Origin: Moraxella canis
GTDB taxonomy: Bacteria > Pseudomonadota > Gammaproteobacteria > Pseudomonadales > Moraxellaceae
Reading direction: 5' to 3'
DNA length: 64,000 bases
Assembly (NCBI RefSeq): GCF_002014965.1
Contig: NZ_MUXT01000001.1
Location: 350,218-414,217, forward strand
How positions within the stretch are numbered: the first letter of the stretch is position 1; the number at the start of each line of letters is the position of its first letter. Below are positions 28,950 to 37,938 of the stretch, piece by piece. The position numbers and the translations under genes were made by a program. The notes below the pieces were generated by a model that saw nothing but the letters and a program-made list of their open reading frames with translations, ran no database searches and had not been told where the DNA came from.

Positions 28950-31139
28950 ATGCTAGAAAGCTATCATCCACATCATATTCCTACCACTCTTAGCCACCCG
29001 CTTGTGGATGAAGCTCGTGACAGTCTGATGCGCGCCGTCGCCTATCTTAAGCCTGATGAGCGCGCCGATGTCTTGCGTGCGTGTCATTTTGGTGATGTCG
29101 CGCACATCAATGATAAGCGAAAATCTGGCGAGCCTTATATCACTCATCCGATCGCGGTGGCGGAGATTTTGGCAGGCTTTCGCTTAGACCGCGATACCAT
29201 TGTCGCTGCCATTTTACACGATACTGTCGAAGATACCGAAGTTACCGATGAGCTGGTGACACAAGAATTTGGTCAAATGGTCGCTCAGCTTGTCGATGGT
29301 GTCACCAAGCTTAAATCCTCAGGGATGAGTAAGCAGCAAAGCCAAGCCGCCACCTTTCATAAGATCTTAACAGCCACCTTATCCGATCCGCGCGTTCTCA
29401 TCATCAAGCTGTCTGACCGTCTGCACAATATGTCCACGCTCGATGCTGTCAGCGAAGAAAAACAAAAACGAACCGCTCAAGAAACGCTGGATTTTTATAT
29501 TCCTTTTGCGCGCCTGATGAGGCTAAATAACATCGCTGATTATATTGAGCTGTTATGCTATCGCAATTTAAATCCTGATATGTATAACAAATTTACGGAT
29601 AAATTATTACAGCATGGCTTGGGGCGTAACTTTCAAAAAACTGAGATCAGTACTTATTTACAAAGCTTACTGTCGCACCTCAACCTAGATGGTAATGTGC
29701 AAGTGCTCGACAATCGCACCTCAATGTATCGGCAGTTTTTCAAAAATCGTGGTCAAATCAGCCGACTGATTCGTCAGTATGATTTTGAAGTCATCTTAAA
29801 AGACATTGAGTCTTGTGATAAGCTTGCCACTTATCTGATCCAAAAATATCAAATCGGCGATCGCCAAATCCATGATAATATTCGCAAACCTCAAGCCGGC
29901 GGTAACCAATCTTTGACGCTGTTTTATGATCGTGATTATAATCACATCAAGATCACGCTGATGACTCGCCGCATGCAAGAAGCCTCTCGCCTAGGCATTA
30001 TCAGTAGTGACCGAACTGGCGTCAGTCAGTCAGTCATTCAAGCCAGTCTGCGCAATATGCAAGATCTGGCAAATGCCAGCGAGACCGAAGGTGATGATTC
30101 GCACATCGCCATCATCGAAGAGCTGATCAGCTATTTGCACGAACGAAAAATCGTCTGCTACAGCCCCAAAGGGCGCGCCTACGAACTGCCACGCGGCTCA
30201 ACGGCGCTAGATTTTGCTTATGCAGTCGGACCTGCGATCGGCAATATCGCAACTGGCGCTGATATCAACAATGAGCATGGCAAGCTTGGTCTGGTGCTCG
30301 CCGATGGCGATACCGTCAGTATCGACACCGACAAAAACGCCACCCCGCGCGCCGAATGGCTCGGCTTTGTCGCCACCAACAAAGCCCGCACAGAAATTTT
30401 AAAATTCTTAAAGCGACTGCCTGAAGACCAAAAGATCCATTATGGTAAGCAGGCGCTTGATCGCGCTTTGAACACTTACGGCAAAAGCATCACTGATTTG
30501 AACGATGATGACTGGGCTGACATTCTAAAATGGCGCGGTATCAATACGCCAGATGAGCTATTTATGCAGCTATCGACAGGCATGTTATTGCCGCAATTGG
30601 TCGTCTCTCGCCTATTTAGTGAAGAGATTGATACTGCTGATGGTCATGAAATTACTCGCTCTAAGCATCTGTTGGCAGGCATCAAGGGCGTGGAAGTGGA
30701 TTTTGCGCGCTGCTGCAATCCGATTTATGGCGATCAGATTGTTGGGCATTTGTCTCGCCAAGGCTTGGTTGTGCATCGTCATAAGTGCTACTCTTTACAG
30801 GCGGTGCGCGCCGATTCGCCTTATCAGATTATTCAGCTGAATTGGAAATCTGATCAATCTTTACAAGATCAGCCAGATGCTTTGCGCTTCCCGGCGATGC
30901 TGCGTATTTATGCCATTTTAAACGAAGAACAAATCAGCCAAGTGATCTATGAGATGCGCGCGCTGAATATCGGTGTCGAACAAACCTATGTCAAAACAGA
31001 CACCAAGTCAGATCAAGACGGCAAAGTCGGTACGACCACGCTACACATTGTGGTGCGCTCACGCTCTCACTTGGCAGAAGGGATTGAAAAATTGCGCACA
31101 TTGCTTGGCTATCCAAACATCATGCGCCTGTATCAGTGA
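28950..31139 (+). CDS. spoT: SpoT, (p)ppGpp hydrolase with degenerate synthetase domain
   Basis: A RelA/SpoT homologue, about 729 residues from ATG 28950. The HD hydrolase domain is intact (ITHPIAVAEIL, ILHDTVEDT at about 88-96, LSDRLHNM). The synthetase-like region (about 240-370) lacks the expected signatures: the substrate block usually read NGYQSLHT is GGNQSLTLF, and the EIQIRT block is KITLMT. TGS (LPRGSTALDFAYAVG) and ACT domains follow. This fits a hydrolase-only SpoT, as known for Acinetobacter. A longer TTG start at 28920 is less likely. A terminator separates it from rpoZ. Confidence 0.92.
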   Translation: MLESYHPHHIPTTLSHPLVDEARDSLMRAVAYLKPDERADVLRACHFGDVAHINDKRKSGEPYITHPIAVAEILAGFRLDRDTIVAAILHDTVEDTEVTDELVTQEFGQMVAQLVDGVTKLKSSGMSKQQSQAATFHKILTATLSDPRVLIIKLSDRLHNMSTLDAVSEEKQKRTAQETLDFYIPFARLMRLNNIADYIELLCYRNLNPDMYNKFTDKLLQHGLGRNFQKTEISTYLQSLLSHLNLDGNVQVLDNRTSMYRQFFKNRGQISRLIRQYDFEVILKDIESCDKLATYLIQKYQIGDRQIHDNIRKPQAGGNQSLTLFYDRDYNHIKITLMTRRMQEASRLGIISSDRTGVSQSVIQASLRNMQDLANASETEGDDSHIAIIEELISYLHERKIVCYSPKGRAYELPRGSTALDFAYAVGPAIGNIATGADINNEHGKLGLVLADGDTVSIDTDKNATPRAEWLGFVATNKARTEILKFLKRLPEDQKIHYGKQALDRALNTYGKSITDLNDDDWADILKWRGINTPDELFMQLSTGMLLPQLVVSRLFSEEIDTADGHEITRSKHLLAGIKGVEVDFARCCNPIYGDQIVGHLSRQGLVVHRHKCYSLQAVRADSPYQIIQLNWKSDQSLQDQPDALRFPAMLRIYAILNEEQISQVIYEMRALNIGVEQTYVKTDTKSDQDGKVGTTTLHIVVRSRSHLAEGIEKLRTLLGYPNIMRLYQ

Positions 31140-31160
31140 TGATTATGCGCGCCAAAAAGC

Positions 31161-31193
31161 TTGAATTTGGATGGTAAAATGGTCTATTATAAT
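31161..31193 (+). promoter_or_regulatory. Probable promoter of the small gene and ridA
   Basis: TATAAT at 31188-31193, with TTTGGA 16 bases upstream (31166-31171), lies 30 bases before the start of the 59-residue gene. Confidence 0.45.
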
Positions 31194-31222
31194 ACTAACT
31201 TCAGTCAAAGTAAGGATGTCTT

Positions 31223-31402
31223 ATGTGCTGTAAAATCGATCTGAATGACCAAAAAGATGCTGCACATTTCCTTGGTAAAGTTGAACCCAACCTACTGCCA
31301 AAGACAGCGGATAATGTCGCACCATCCAACACCGTCTATACTGGCGAAGCGATGAGCCTGTTTGATAAATTATGCGCCTATTTTCGCGCCAAAAACATCT
31401 AA
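31223..31402 (+). CDS. Small hypothetical protein (59 aa)
   Basis: An ORF of 59 codons beginning MCCKIDLNDQKDAAHFLG and ending FDKLCAYFRAKNI. AAGGA stands eight bases before the ATG and a TATAAT further upstream, so it looks expressed. The next gene, ridA, starts 28 bases after its stop. It has three cysteines (two at the N-terminus), no membrane segment and no motif I recognise. Conservation in related genomes would decide whether it is real. Confidence 0.55.
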   Translation: MCCKIDLNDQKDAAHFLGKVEPNLLPKTADNVAPSNTVYTGEAMSLFDKLCAYFRAKNI

Positions 31403-31430
31403 TGCATCTATTTTGGGATTTTTAAGTATC

Positions 31431-31811
31431 ATGAGCAAACAAATCATTCATACAGACAATGCACCTGCCGCTGTTGGCACCTATTCTCAAGCGGTCAAGG
31501 TGGGCGATACCGTTTACATCTCTGGACAGTTGGGCTTAGACCCAAAAACCATGACGCTCAAAGAAGGATTTAAAGCGCAAGCAGAGCAAGCCATGGATAA
31601 TTTACAAGCCATCGCTGAAGCGGCAGGTGGCAGCTTGGCTGATACGGTCAAATTCAATGTCTCACTGACTGATTTGTCAGATTTTGCGACGCTCAATGAA
31701 GTGTTTAATGCTCGCTTGAGCGCACCTTATCCTGCTCGTGCTGCTGTTCAGGTAGCTGCACTGCCCAAGGATGGTGTGGTTGAGATTGAAGCCATCTTAC
31801 ACTTGTCATAA
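31431..31811 (+). CDS. ridA: RidA family reactive-intermediate deaminase
   Basis: A 126-residue YjgF/YER057c protein that hydrolyses toxic enamine/imine intermediates released by PLP enzymes. Landmarks are GTYSQAVKVGDTVYISGQLG (about 18-37), PARAAVQVAALPKDGVVEIEA with the catalytic Arg near residue 104. Start at ATG 31431. Its place after spoT is common in gammaproteobacteria. Confidence 0.92.
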   Translation: MSKQIIHTDNAPAAVGTYSQAVKVGDTVYISGQLGLDPKTMTLKEGFKAQAEQAMDNLQAIAEAAGGSLADTVKFNVSLTDLSDFATLNEVFNARLSAPYPARAAVQVAALPKDGVVEIEAILHLS

Positions 31812-31834
31812 GCTGTGTGCCAATTTTGGTCAAT

Positions 31835-31865
31835 AAGCCTTTGGATGTCCAAGGGCTTTGTGTTT
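31835..31865 (+). terminator. Terminator after ridA
   Basis: An 11-bp stem (AAGCCTTTGGA/TCCAAGGGCTT, one wobble pair) with a short loop, followed by a T-rich stretch. Confidence 0.65.
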
Positions 31866-31961
31866 TTAAGACTTACAAACTGCCCCATCTAAAATGGGGA
31901 ATAAAGTTTAAGTTTAGTGTTCATTCATCATTTAAAATCATTAATATCATAAAGGTAACTC

Positions 31962-32867
31962 ATGTCTAAAACGCCACAATCCGCCATCATTCCTGACCAT
32001 TGCCGCGCCGGCATCTTTATGGAAGGTGATTTTACCACCACCAACACGCCTGCCATCGCAGATGCCTGCCGCCGAGCCTTGAGAGCTTTGGGCGACTTGC
32101 AAACCAAGTTCCCCGGCGAATCTTTGGGGCTGACCATCGGCTTTGGCGCACAAGCTTGGCAAAACTTTGGCTACACCCAAGAAGGCGGTCAAATCAAGCC
32201 ATTTCGTCCACTGGGCGGCGGCCTGGCACCTGCCACACAGCATGATGTGATGTTCCATATTCAATCCATGCGCCACGATATCAATTTTAGCTTAGCCAAA
32301 GAATTGGTGGCGATATTTAAGGATATCGTAGAGATTCAATCAGAAACGCATGGCTTTCGCTGGGTCGAAAATCGCGGCTTAGAAGGCTTTGTCGATGGCA
32401 CAGAAAATCCCCAAGATGATGCAATCAGCGGCGTGGCTGCCATCGCAGACGGTGCGGATGCTGGTGGCAGTTATGTGCTTTTACAAAAATACCGCCACGA
32501 TCTGAATAAATGGGATGAGCTGCCTGTGTGCGACCAAGAAGACTGCATTGGACGCTCAAAAGTTGATAATATTGAATTTGATAAAGCCAAGCGCCTATCG
32601 GACTCTCATTTGGGTCGCACCAATTTAAAAGAAAATGGCAAGACTTTGGAAGTCGTGCGCAGAAGCTTACCGTTTGGCACAGTCACCGGCGAGCATGGCT
32701 TAATGTACATCGCCTATGCTGCCAGACTATGGAATATCGAAGCCCAGCTGCTCAGCATGTTTGGTGAAACAGACGGCAAAATTGATCTACTTTTGAAACA
32801 TGTCAGCACGGCGGTTTCGGGTGCTTATTATTACGCGCCTTCGGTTGAGCGCTTAGAAAATCTATAA
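31962..32867 (+). CDS. Dyp-type heme peroxidase
   Basis: A 301-residue dye-decolorising peroxidase, closest in pattern to the YfeX/P-class branch. The GxxDG motif GFVDGTENPQDD (about 141-152) and the distal Arg region VVRRSLPFG (about 229-237) are seen. No export signal, so cytoplasmic. These enzymes use hydrogen peroxide to oxidise phenolic or porphyrin substrates; the natural substrate here is unknown. A CCCCAT/ATGGGG hairpin lies in its leader at 31883-31899. Confidence 0.9.
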   Translation: MSKTPQSAIIPDHCRAGIFMEGDFTTTNTPAIADACRRALRALGDLQTKFPGESLGLTIGFGAQAWQNFGYTQEGGQIKPFRPLGGGLAPATQHDVMFHIQSMRHDINFSLAKELVAIFKDIVEIQSETHGFRWVENRGLEGFVDGTENPQDDAISGVAAIADGADAGGSYVLLQKYRHDLNKWDELPVCDQEDCIGRSKVDNIEFDKAKRLSDSHLGRTNLKENGKTLEVVRRSLPFGTVTGEHGLMYIAYAARLWNIEAQLLSMFGETDGKIDLLLKHVSTAVSGAYYYAPSVERLENL

Positions 32868-32877
32868 TTTGCCAATC

Positions 32878-35166
32878 ATGACTACGCACCCACAGCAGAC
32901 GCCCAAATTTGTTGCACAGGTTGCATTGGCGGTTCCTGTGGGTGATTTTTTTGATTATATTTGTCCCAGTGAGTTACCGCTGCCCGAAATTGGTGCTAGG
33001 GTATTAGTGCCGTTTGGTCGTAGGTCAATGGTAGGGGTGGTGGTTGGGCTGATTTTGGCAAGCCAAAGTCAAGTTCCACCCAATAAACTCAAGCCCATCA
33101 AGCAAGTGTTGGATGAGCGCGCCATCCTTGATGATAAATTATTAAAACTCGCTCGCTGGCTGTCGGATTATTATCACCATCCCTTGGGTGAAGTGTATTC
33201 GGTGATGCTGCCGACGCTCATCAACCAAGGCAAGCCCATTCATACCAAGCAGCGATACTATAAAGCCATATGTGATGATCAAGCCATAGACCAGCTGCCA
33301 AAGACTGCCAAAAAACAGCGGCAAATTCTCAGCGATCTACTCATGCATCCTGATGGGATCAGTGAGTCAAATCTCAGTGCGATCGGTGCGACGCGTAGCG
33401 TTTTAACCACTTTAATCAATAAAGACCTTGTCAGTACTGATGAGCGCTCATTCACGCCGATTTCGGCGCCGCCTGTGACGCTGCTAGAACCCAAGCTTGA
33501 TGCCAATGATGAACAAAAAGCGGCGCTAGATGCCATTAAGACTGCGTTTGATCTGGGGAATTATCAAGGATTTTTGTTGGATGGTGTCACAGGCTCAGGC
33601 AAGACTGAGGTGTATCTTCAAGCCATGCACCATGTGCTCGCCCAAGGCAAGCAGGTGCTGATACTGGTACCTGAAATTGGGCTGACACCCCAAACCAAAG
33701 GCAGGTTTGGCTCACGGTTTCATGCCAATATCTGCGTTCTACACTCGAAGATGAATGACACCGAACGCCTTCAAGGTTGGCAAGATTGCCGCTTGGGTCA
33801 AGCCCAAATCATCATTGGTACGCGCTCAAGTGTTTTATATCCGTTTGCAAATCTTGGCATGATCATCATCGATGAAGCGCATGATGCTTCTTATAAGCAG
33901 CAAGACCACCTTCGCTATCATGCCTGCGATGTGGCGATGATCCGCGCTTTGTTTGCTCGCATTCCGATCATTTTAGGGACTGCCACGCCAAGTCTTGAGC
34001 AGCTCAAACTCATCCAAGATGGCAAATTGACGCCCCTCATCCTCAAAAATCGTGCTGGCGGCGCTCAGGCAGCCTCCATGCATTTGGTGGATATGCGACT
34101 GGGCGGCTATCATGCTCAGCATACCGATGGGACGATCAGCGACACTGCCTTTGCACCCGCGACGATCCAGGCGATGCGTGATTGCTTGGTCAAAGGTGAG
34201 CAAGTGCTTGTATTCTTAAATCGCCGAGGCTATGCACCGATCTTGATTTGCCGAAGCTGCGGTCATCAAGCTGACTGCCCCAATTGCGATGCGCATTTGA
34301 CCATCCACAAAAGCAGCCTTCAGCCCATGCATGGCGAACTGCGCTGCCACCACTGCGGCTATCGTGCATCCATACCGACGACCTGCCCTGAATGCCACAG
34401 CCCTAACATGGACAGTTTTGGTGCAGGCACGACCCGCCTGGTCGAGCAGCTGCACGCATTGTTTGCCAATCCACAAGTCAGCCGCACAACGTATCCGATT
34501 TATCAGATCGATAAAGACACCATGCAAAAAAAAGGCGCATGGGAGGCGATGACAAAAAACATCAATACTGGCAACCCTGCGATCTTAGTGGGGACACAAA
34601 TGATTACCAAAGGTCATCATTTTGAAAATGTCACTCTTGTTGTCATTGCCAATGCGGATTTGGGATTTTTGTCGGCTGATTTTCGCTCACCTGAACACAC
34701 CGCACAGCGCATCATACAGGTGGCAGGTCGAGCAGGTCGTGCCAAAAAACCAGGCAAAGTACTGATCCAAACGCTTCAGCCCGACAACGCCCTACTTACT
34801 CAGCTGGTACATCAGGGCTATCATGCCTTTGCCCAAGAGCTATTACACGAAAGATCACAGCTGGGGCTGCCGCCGTTTACTCATGCTGTACTCATTCGTG
34901 CTGAAAGTTTGCACTATCAGCGAGCCAAAGACGCCATCTTGGCTGCCAAGGGAATGATACCGACCAATCATCCTTTTGCCATCAATGCTCCCATCGACGC
35001 ACCCATGACCAAGAAAAATAACCGCTATCAGGTGCAGATGCTCATTTTGTCAAAAACTCGCCCCGTGCTGCATGAATTTTTAGCGACATGGTGGCCGTCA
35101 GTACAGTCATTGCCAAGTACAAAGGCGGTGCGTCTAAGTATTGACATTGACCCAATGGGCTGGTGA
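32878..35166 (+). CDS. priA: Primosomal replication helicase PriA
   Basis: The replication-restart helicase, about 762 residues from ATG 32878. It has an N-terminal 3'-DNA-binding domain, helicase motif I GVTGSGKTEVY (about 236), motif II IIDEAHDAS (about 330), a zinc-binding insertion with CRSCGHQADCPNC and CHHCG...CPEC (about 460-510), and late helicase motif QVAGRAGR. Full length. It begins ten bases after the peroxidase stop. Confidence 0.95.
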   Translation: MTTHPQQTPKFVAQVALAVPVGDFFDYICPSELPLPEIGARVLVPFGRRSMVGVVVGLILASQSQVPPNKLKPIKQVLDERAILDDKLLKLARWLSDYYHHPLGEVYSVMLPTLINQGKPIHTKQRYYKAICDDQAIDQLPKTAKKQRQILSDLLMHPDGISESNLSAIGATRSVLTTLINKDLVSTDERSFTPISAPPVTLLEPKLDANDEQKAALDAIKTAFDLGNYQGFLLDGVTGSGKTEVYLQAMHHVLAQGKQVLILVPEIGLTPQTKGRFGSRFHANICVLHSKMNDTERLQGWQDCRLGQAQIIIGTRSSVLYPFANLGMIIIDEAHDASYKQQDHLRYHACDVAMIRALFARIPIILGTATPSLEQLKLIQDGKLTPLILKNRAGGAQAASMHLVDMRLGGYHAQHTDGTISDTAFAPATIQAMRDCLVKGEQVLVFLNRRGYAPILICRSCGHQADCPNCDAHLTIHKSSLQPMHGELRCHHCGYRASIPTTCPECHSPNMDSFGAGTTRLVEQLHALFANPQVSRTTYPIYQIDKDTMQKKGAWEAMTKNINTGNPAILVGTQMITKGHHFENVTLVVIANADLGFLSADFRSPEHTAQRIIQVAGRAGRAKKPGKVLIQTLQPDNALLTQLVHQGYHAFAQELLHERSQLGLPPFTHAVLIRAESLHYQRAKDAILAAKGMIPTNHPFAINAPIDAPMTKKNNRYQVQMLILSKTRPVLHEFLATWWPSVQSLPSTKAVRLSIDIDPMGW

Positions 35167-35186
35167 CTTGTCAAACAGCGGCACAA

Positions 35187-35915
35187 TCAAACGACCCAAG
35201 CCAAGCAAACGATCGCCAATAAATGCAAAGGATAAAAAAGATAGAAAAAATATCGACCACCCAGCCTGCGCCCCTGCCGACCTGTATGATAATAAATCAG
35301 CGGTAACGCTAAAAACATGCCCACATTCATCCAACCAAGACCGACTGTCAAAGCCCATCCATAAATCAAATAATGTGCCAAAGGGACGCTGAGAGCATAA
35401 GCGATCAGTTGTAAGAGTTTATCATGTTTAAAAATCTCAAACACCATCACCCACAGAATCATCGCCGCCCCGTACTCACCAATCTCAGCGATCATTGCCA
35501 TCACCAGCACCCCGAGCACTCTAAGGGTTGCAGGGGCATTCATCTGCCAAATCATCAACGCGACCAAACTTGCACTCAGTGTAAACAGCACATTACCCCA
35601 AAGCACTTGTGTCAATGAATCGACACTACCGATGACATACTGAAACACCATAAAAATCGGCTGCGAGAGAATAGCAAAACCCAAAAGCCGCCCCAAATAC
35701 GCCCATTTATCCTGCGTATGCCCAAGCCCCATCACCAAAAAATACGCCATCATCGGAGCGACCACGCGCCCCACTGTGTGCATCATCTCAGCTGTGAGGC
35801 TGTCGGTCTCCACAAACGCCCAACCGATGTGATCGATCAGCATGGCGATCAGCGTGATAATTTTTAGGTGGAAAGTAGTCAGCTGTCGCCGATCGGTGAA
35901 AGTGTCATCTGTCAT
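35187..35915 (-). CDS. TraX family membrane protein
   Basis: A 242-residue protein with seven or so membrane segments. The opening KIITLIAMLIDHIGWAF and the middle VGRVVAPMMAYFLVMGL are the signature of the TraX family (named after the F-plasmid pilin acetylase, but also chromosomal). Function here unknown; an acyltransferase role on a cell-surface or pilin substrate would be a family-based guess. It is convergent with priA. Confidence 0.78.
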   Translation of the reverse strand: MTDDTFTDRRQLTTFHLKIITLIAMLIDHIGWAFVETDSLTAEMMHTVGRVVAPMMAYFLVMGLGHTQDKWAYLGRLLGFAILSQPIFMVFQYVIGSVDSLTQVLWGNVLFTLSASLVALMIWQMNAPATLRVLGVLVMAMIAEIGEYGAAMILWVMVFEIFKHDKLLQLIAYALSVPLAHYLIYGWALTVGLGWMNVGMFLALPLIYYHTGRQGRRLGGRYFFYLFYPLHLLAIVCLAWVV

Positions 35916-35966
35916 GCTAGAGTCAATTTTATCAGATGCTTTGATCTTAATGATGAAAGGTTAAGA

Positions 35967-36905
35967 TCAGCCAATGCATCGTTTTGGGGTTTGTTTTTTT
36001 GATAAAGAAGTTTGACAACGCCACACCAAACCACTTTGGGTGGGCGCGCTGTATATTGTCAAGGTTCGCCCTTTGAGATAGCCAAGCGGATATGATGCCT
36101 TTAGGACTGTGGCAACGACAGCGCACTTGGTATCGATGCCGTCGGCTTGTGCGACCACTTTGATATCTGCGCGGTGATGGGCACTGGTTACGGGCAAATT
36201 GACTGGGCATTGACCTGTGTTCGCCATAATCACATCCACCCGCTTAACCACCGCATTGGCTTCACTATAGACATCAAACAAAAGCTTTTGCTCGGCTTGT
36301 TTGACATACATCGGCACAAACTGCCCTACGATGATTGATAAAATCACCCCAAACATCGCAAATGCCACCGACAGACCAACCAAGCTTACGCCGCCTTCAC
36401 GCTTAAGATGCTGTTTTTGTGCATCTTCATCCCGAGGATAAAGCTCAATGGCGTCGGCAATTTCTCGGCGAGCCATGCGATAATAATAAGCATCCGCCCA
36501 TCTTGCTACCATGACCGACCAAAACAGCCAAACCCCCAAGCCAATCAAAATACGCGCAGGCCACTGCATGGCATCCGTCAAAAATCCAATCAAGGCATAT
36601 TCTGCCACTGCTAGGATGATGACAATATTGACCTTAATAAATGACCAGCCTGCCACGCAATACACCACACAATCTAAGTAGCGCTTACGATACAAAAGCC
36701 AGCCAAATGTCATAAAAAATGCCGCCCAATGCCATCGCGCGTGCAGCCGACCTGCACGATCAAACTCAGCAAATCGTCTCAAATAATACGCTTGGGAGCG
36801 ATGACCAATAAACCAGCGATCTAATCGGGTGCGCTCAACATCACTCAGGTGGCTTTGATAAAATGGCGGCGGGGTCGTATCTTCCAAAAAAGGTAGGCGA
36901 AACAT
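35967..36905 (-). CDS. Membrane protein: DUF2628-like half joined to a type IV pilin-like domain
   Basis: A 312-residue protein in two parts. Residues 1-175 hold a DUF2628-like membrane region (HWAAFFMTFGWLLYRKRY, then several hydrophobic helices). From about residue 180 a hydrophobic helix runs into VGQFVPMYVKQAEQKLLFD..ANTGQCP, with the layout of a type IV pilin N-terminal helix and alpha-beta loop. The end, GRTLTIYSAPTQSGLVWRC and a final Cys, looks like the pilin strand region with its disulfide. No prepilin peptidase site (G-FTLIE) was seen. Function unknown. Confidence 0.6.
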   Translation of the reverse strand: MFRLPFLEDTTPPPFYQSHLSDVERTRLDRWFIGHRSQAYYLRRFAEFDRAGRLHARWHWAAFFMTFGWLLYRKRYLDCVVYCVAGWSFIKVNIVIILAVAEYALIGFLTDAMQWPARILIGLGVWLFWSVMVARWADAYYYRMARREIADAIELYPRDEDAQKQHLKREGGVSLVGLSVAFAMFGVILSIIVGQFVPMYVKQAEQKLLFDVYSEANAVVKRVDVIMANTGQCPVNLPVTSAHHRADIKVVAQADGIDTKCAVVATVLKASYPLGYLKGRTLTIYSAPTQSGLVWRCQTSLSKKQTPKRCIG

Positions 36906-37024
36906 GGCGACTCTTTGGCTAAATGCTATGAACAGCCACTCAAAAAACGAAGCTGCTGGCTTGTGGTTAGGTCAGTTATTCTTTATAATGACCGTTTTTA
37001 ATATTAGCTATTGTACGCCCTTTT

Positions 37025-37855
37025 ATGACAAATTCAACACCCCAAGATACTCAAAATGTCTTGGTAGACACTCACGCTTCACAAGCCATCGATAAAGACG
37101 AAATCAGCACCCGCCTTGCCAAATTGGCACAAACCCCTGAGCAATTTCGTAAAATCAATACCTTTATGAAGCGTCGCACGCACATGAGTCAGCACCATGA
37201 GCAGGCATTGCTTGATGAGCGTTTTGGTGATATCTATGTCAATCCTACTGGCGAGCTTGGTAAGCTTGGCGATGTATCAGCAATCACTGATTTAAGAGCT
37301 TTATTTACAAACACGCCCAATGGTGAGCGCGCGCCTTTGACGCTTGAAATTGGCTTTGGGATGGGTGATAGCCTGTTTGAGATGGCTAAAAATGCCCCTG
37401 AAACGAATTTTGTTGGCATCGAAGTCCATGAGCCTGGCATTGGGCGCTTGACTGCTCTAGCCGATGAGGCAGGGCTTGCCAACCTAAAAGTCATCAATGG
37501 CGATGCCATTGCCCTGCTTGAGAATCTGCCTGATCAGCATCTTGACACCGTTCAGCTGTATTTTCCTGATCCTTGGCAAAAAAAGCGCCACTATAAACGC
37601 CGCTTCGTCACCCATGATCGTATGGCAAAAGTCGCTCGCGTACTGAAGTCTGGCGGCAAGTTTCATGCAGCGACCGACTGGGAGCATTATGCATTTTGGA
37701 TGCTTGAGGTGCTAGATGGTATGCCTGAATTTATCAACAGTTGCAAAAAAGGTAACTTCACGCCGCGCCCTGATTTTCGCCCTTTGACTAAGTTTGAAAA
37801 ACGCGGCATCACTCATGGTCATGGTGTCTGGGATTTGATTTATCTAAAAGCTTAA
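37025..37855 (+). CDS. trmB: tRNA (guanine-46-N7)-methyltransferase
   Basis: A SAM-dependent methyltransferase of 276 residues that forms m7G46 in tRNA variable loops. SAM motif [15 protein letters not shown] (about 107-121), [13 protein letters not shown], and the catalytic/tRNA block [16 protein letters not shown] are present; the C-terminal TKFEKRG is typical. The N-terminus is about 50 residues longer than in Escherichia coli TrmB. Confidence 0.93.
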   Translation: MTNSTPQDTQNVLVDTHASQAIDKDEISTRLAKLAQTPEQFRKINTFMKRRTHMSQHHEQALLDERFGDIYVNPTGELGKLGDVSAITDLRALFTNTPNGERAPLTLEIGFGMGDSLFEMAKNAPETNFVGIEVHEPGIGRLTALADEAGLANLKVINGDAIALLENLPDQHLDTVQLYFPDPWQKKRHYKRRFVTHDRMAKVARVLKSGGKFHAATDWEHYAFWMLEVLDGMPEFINSCKKGNFTPRPDFRPLTKFEKRGITHGHGVWDLIYLKA

Positions 37856-37938
37856 ACTCCAGCAGCGTCATTCAAGCGGCTGATTTGGCTGAGTGATGCT
37901 AGGAGATTAAAGCCTTGGGCGTTTGATTCAATCCAGGA

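Noticed and set aside
37862..37902. Imperfect inverted repeat between trmB and ribF as terminator
   Set aside because: The stem has wobble pairs and a long loop and no T-tract; not strong enough to list.
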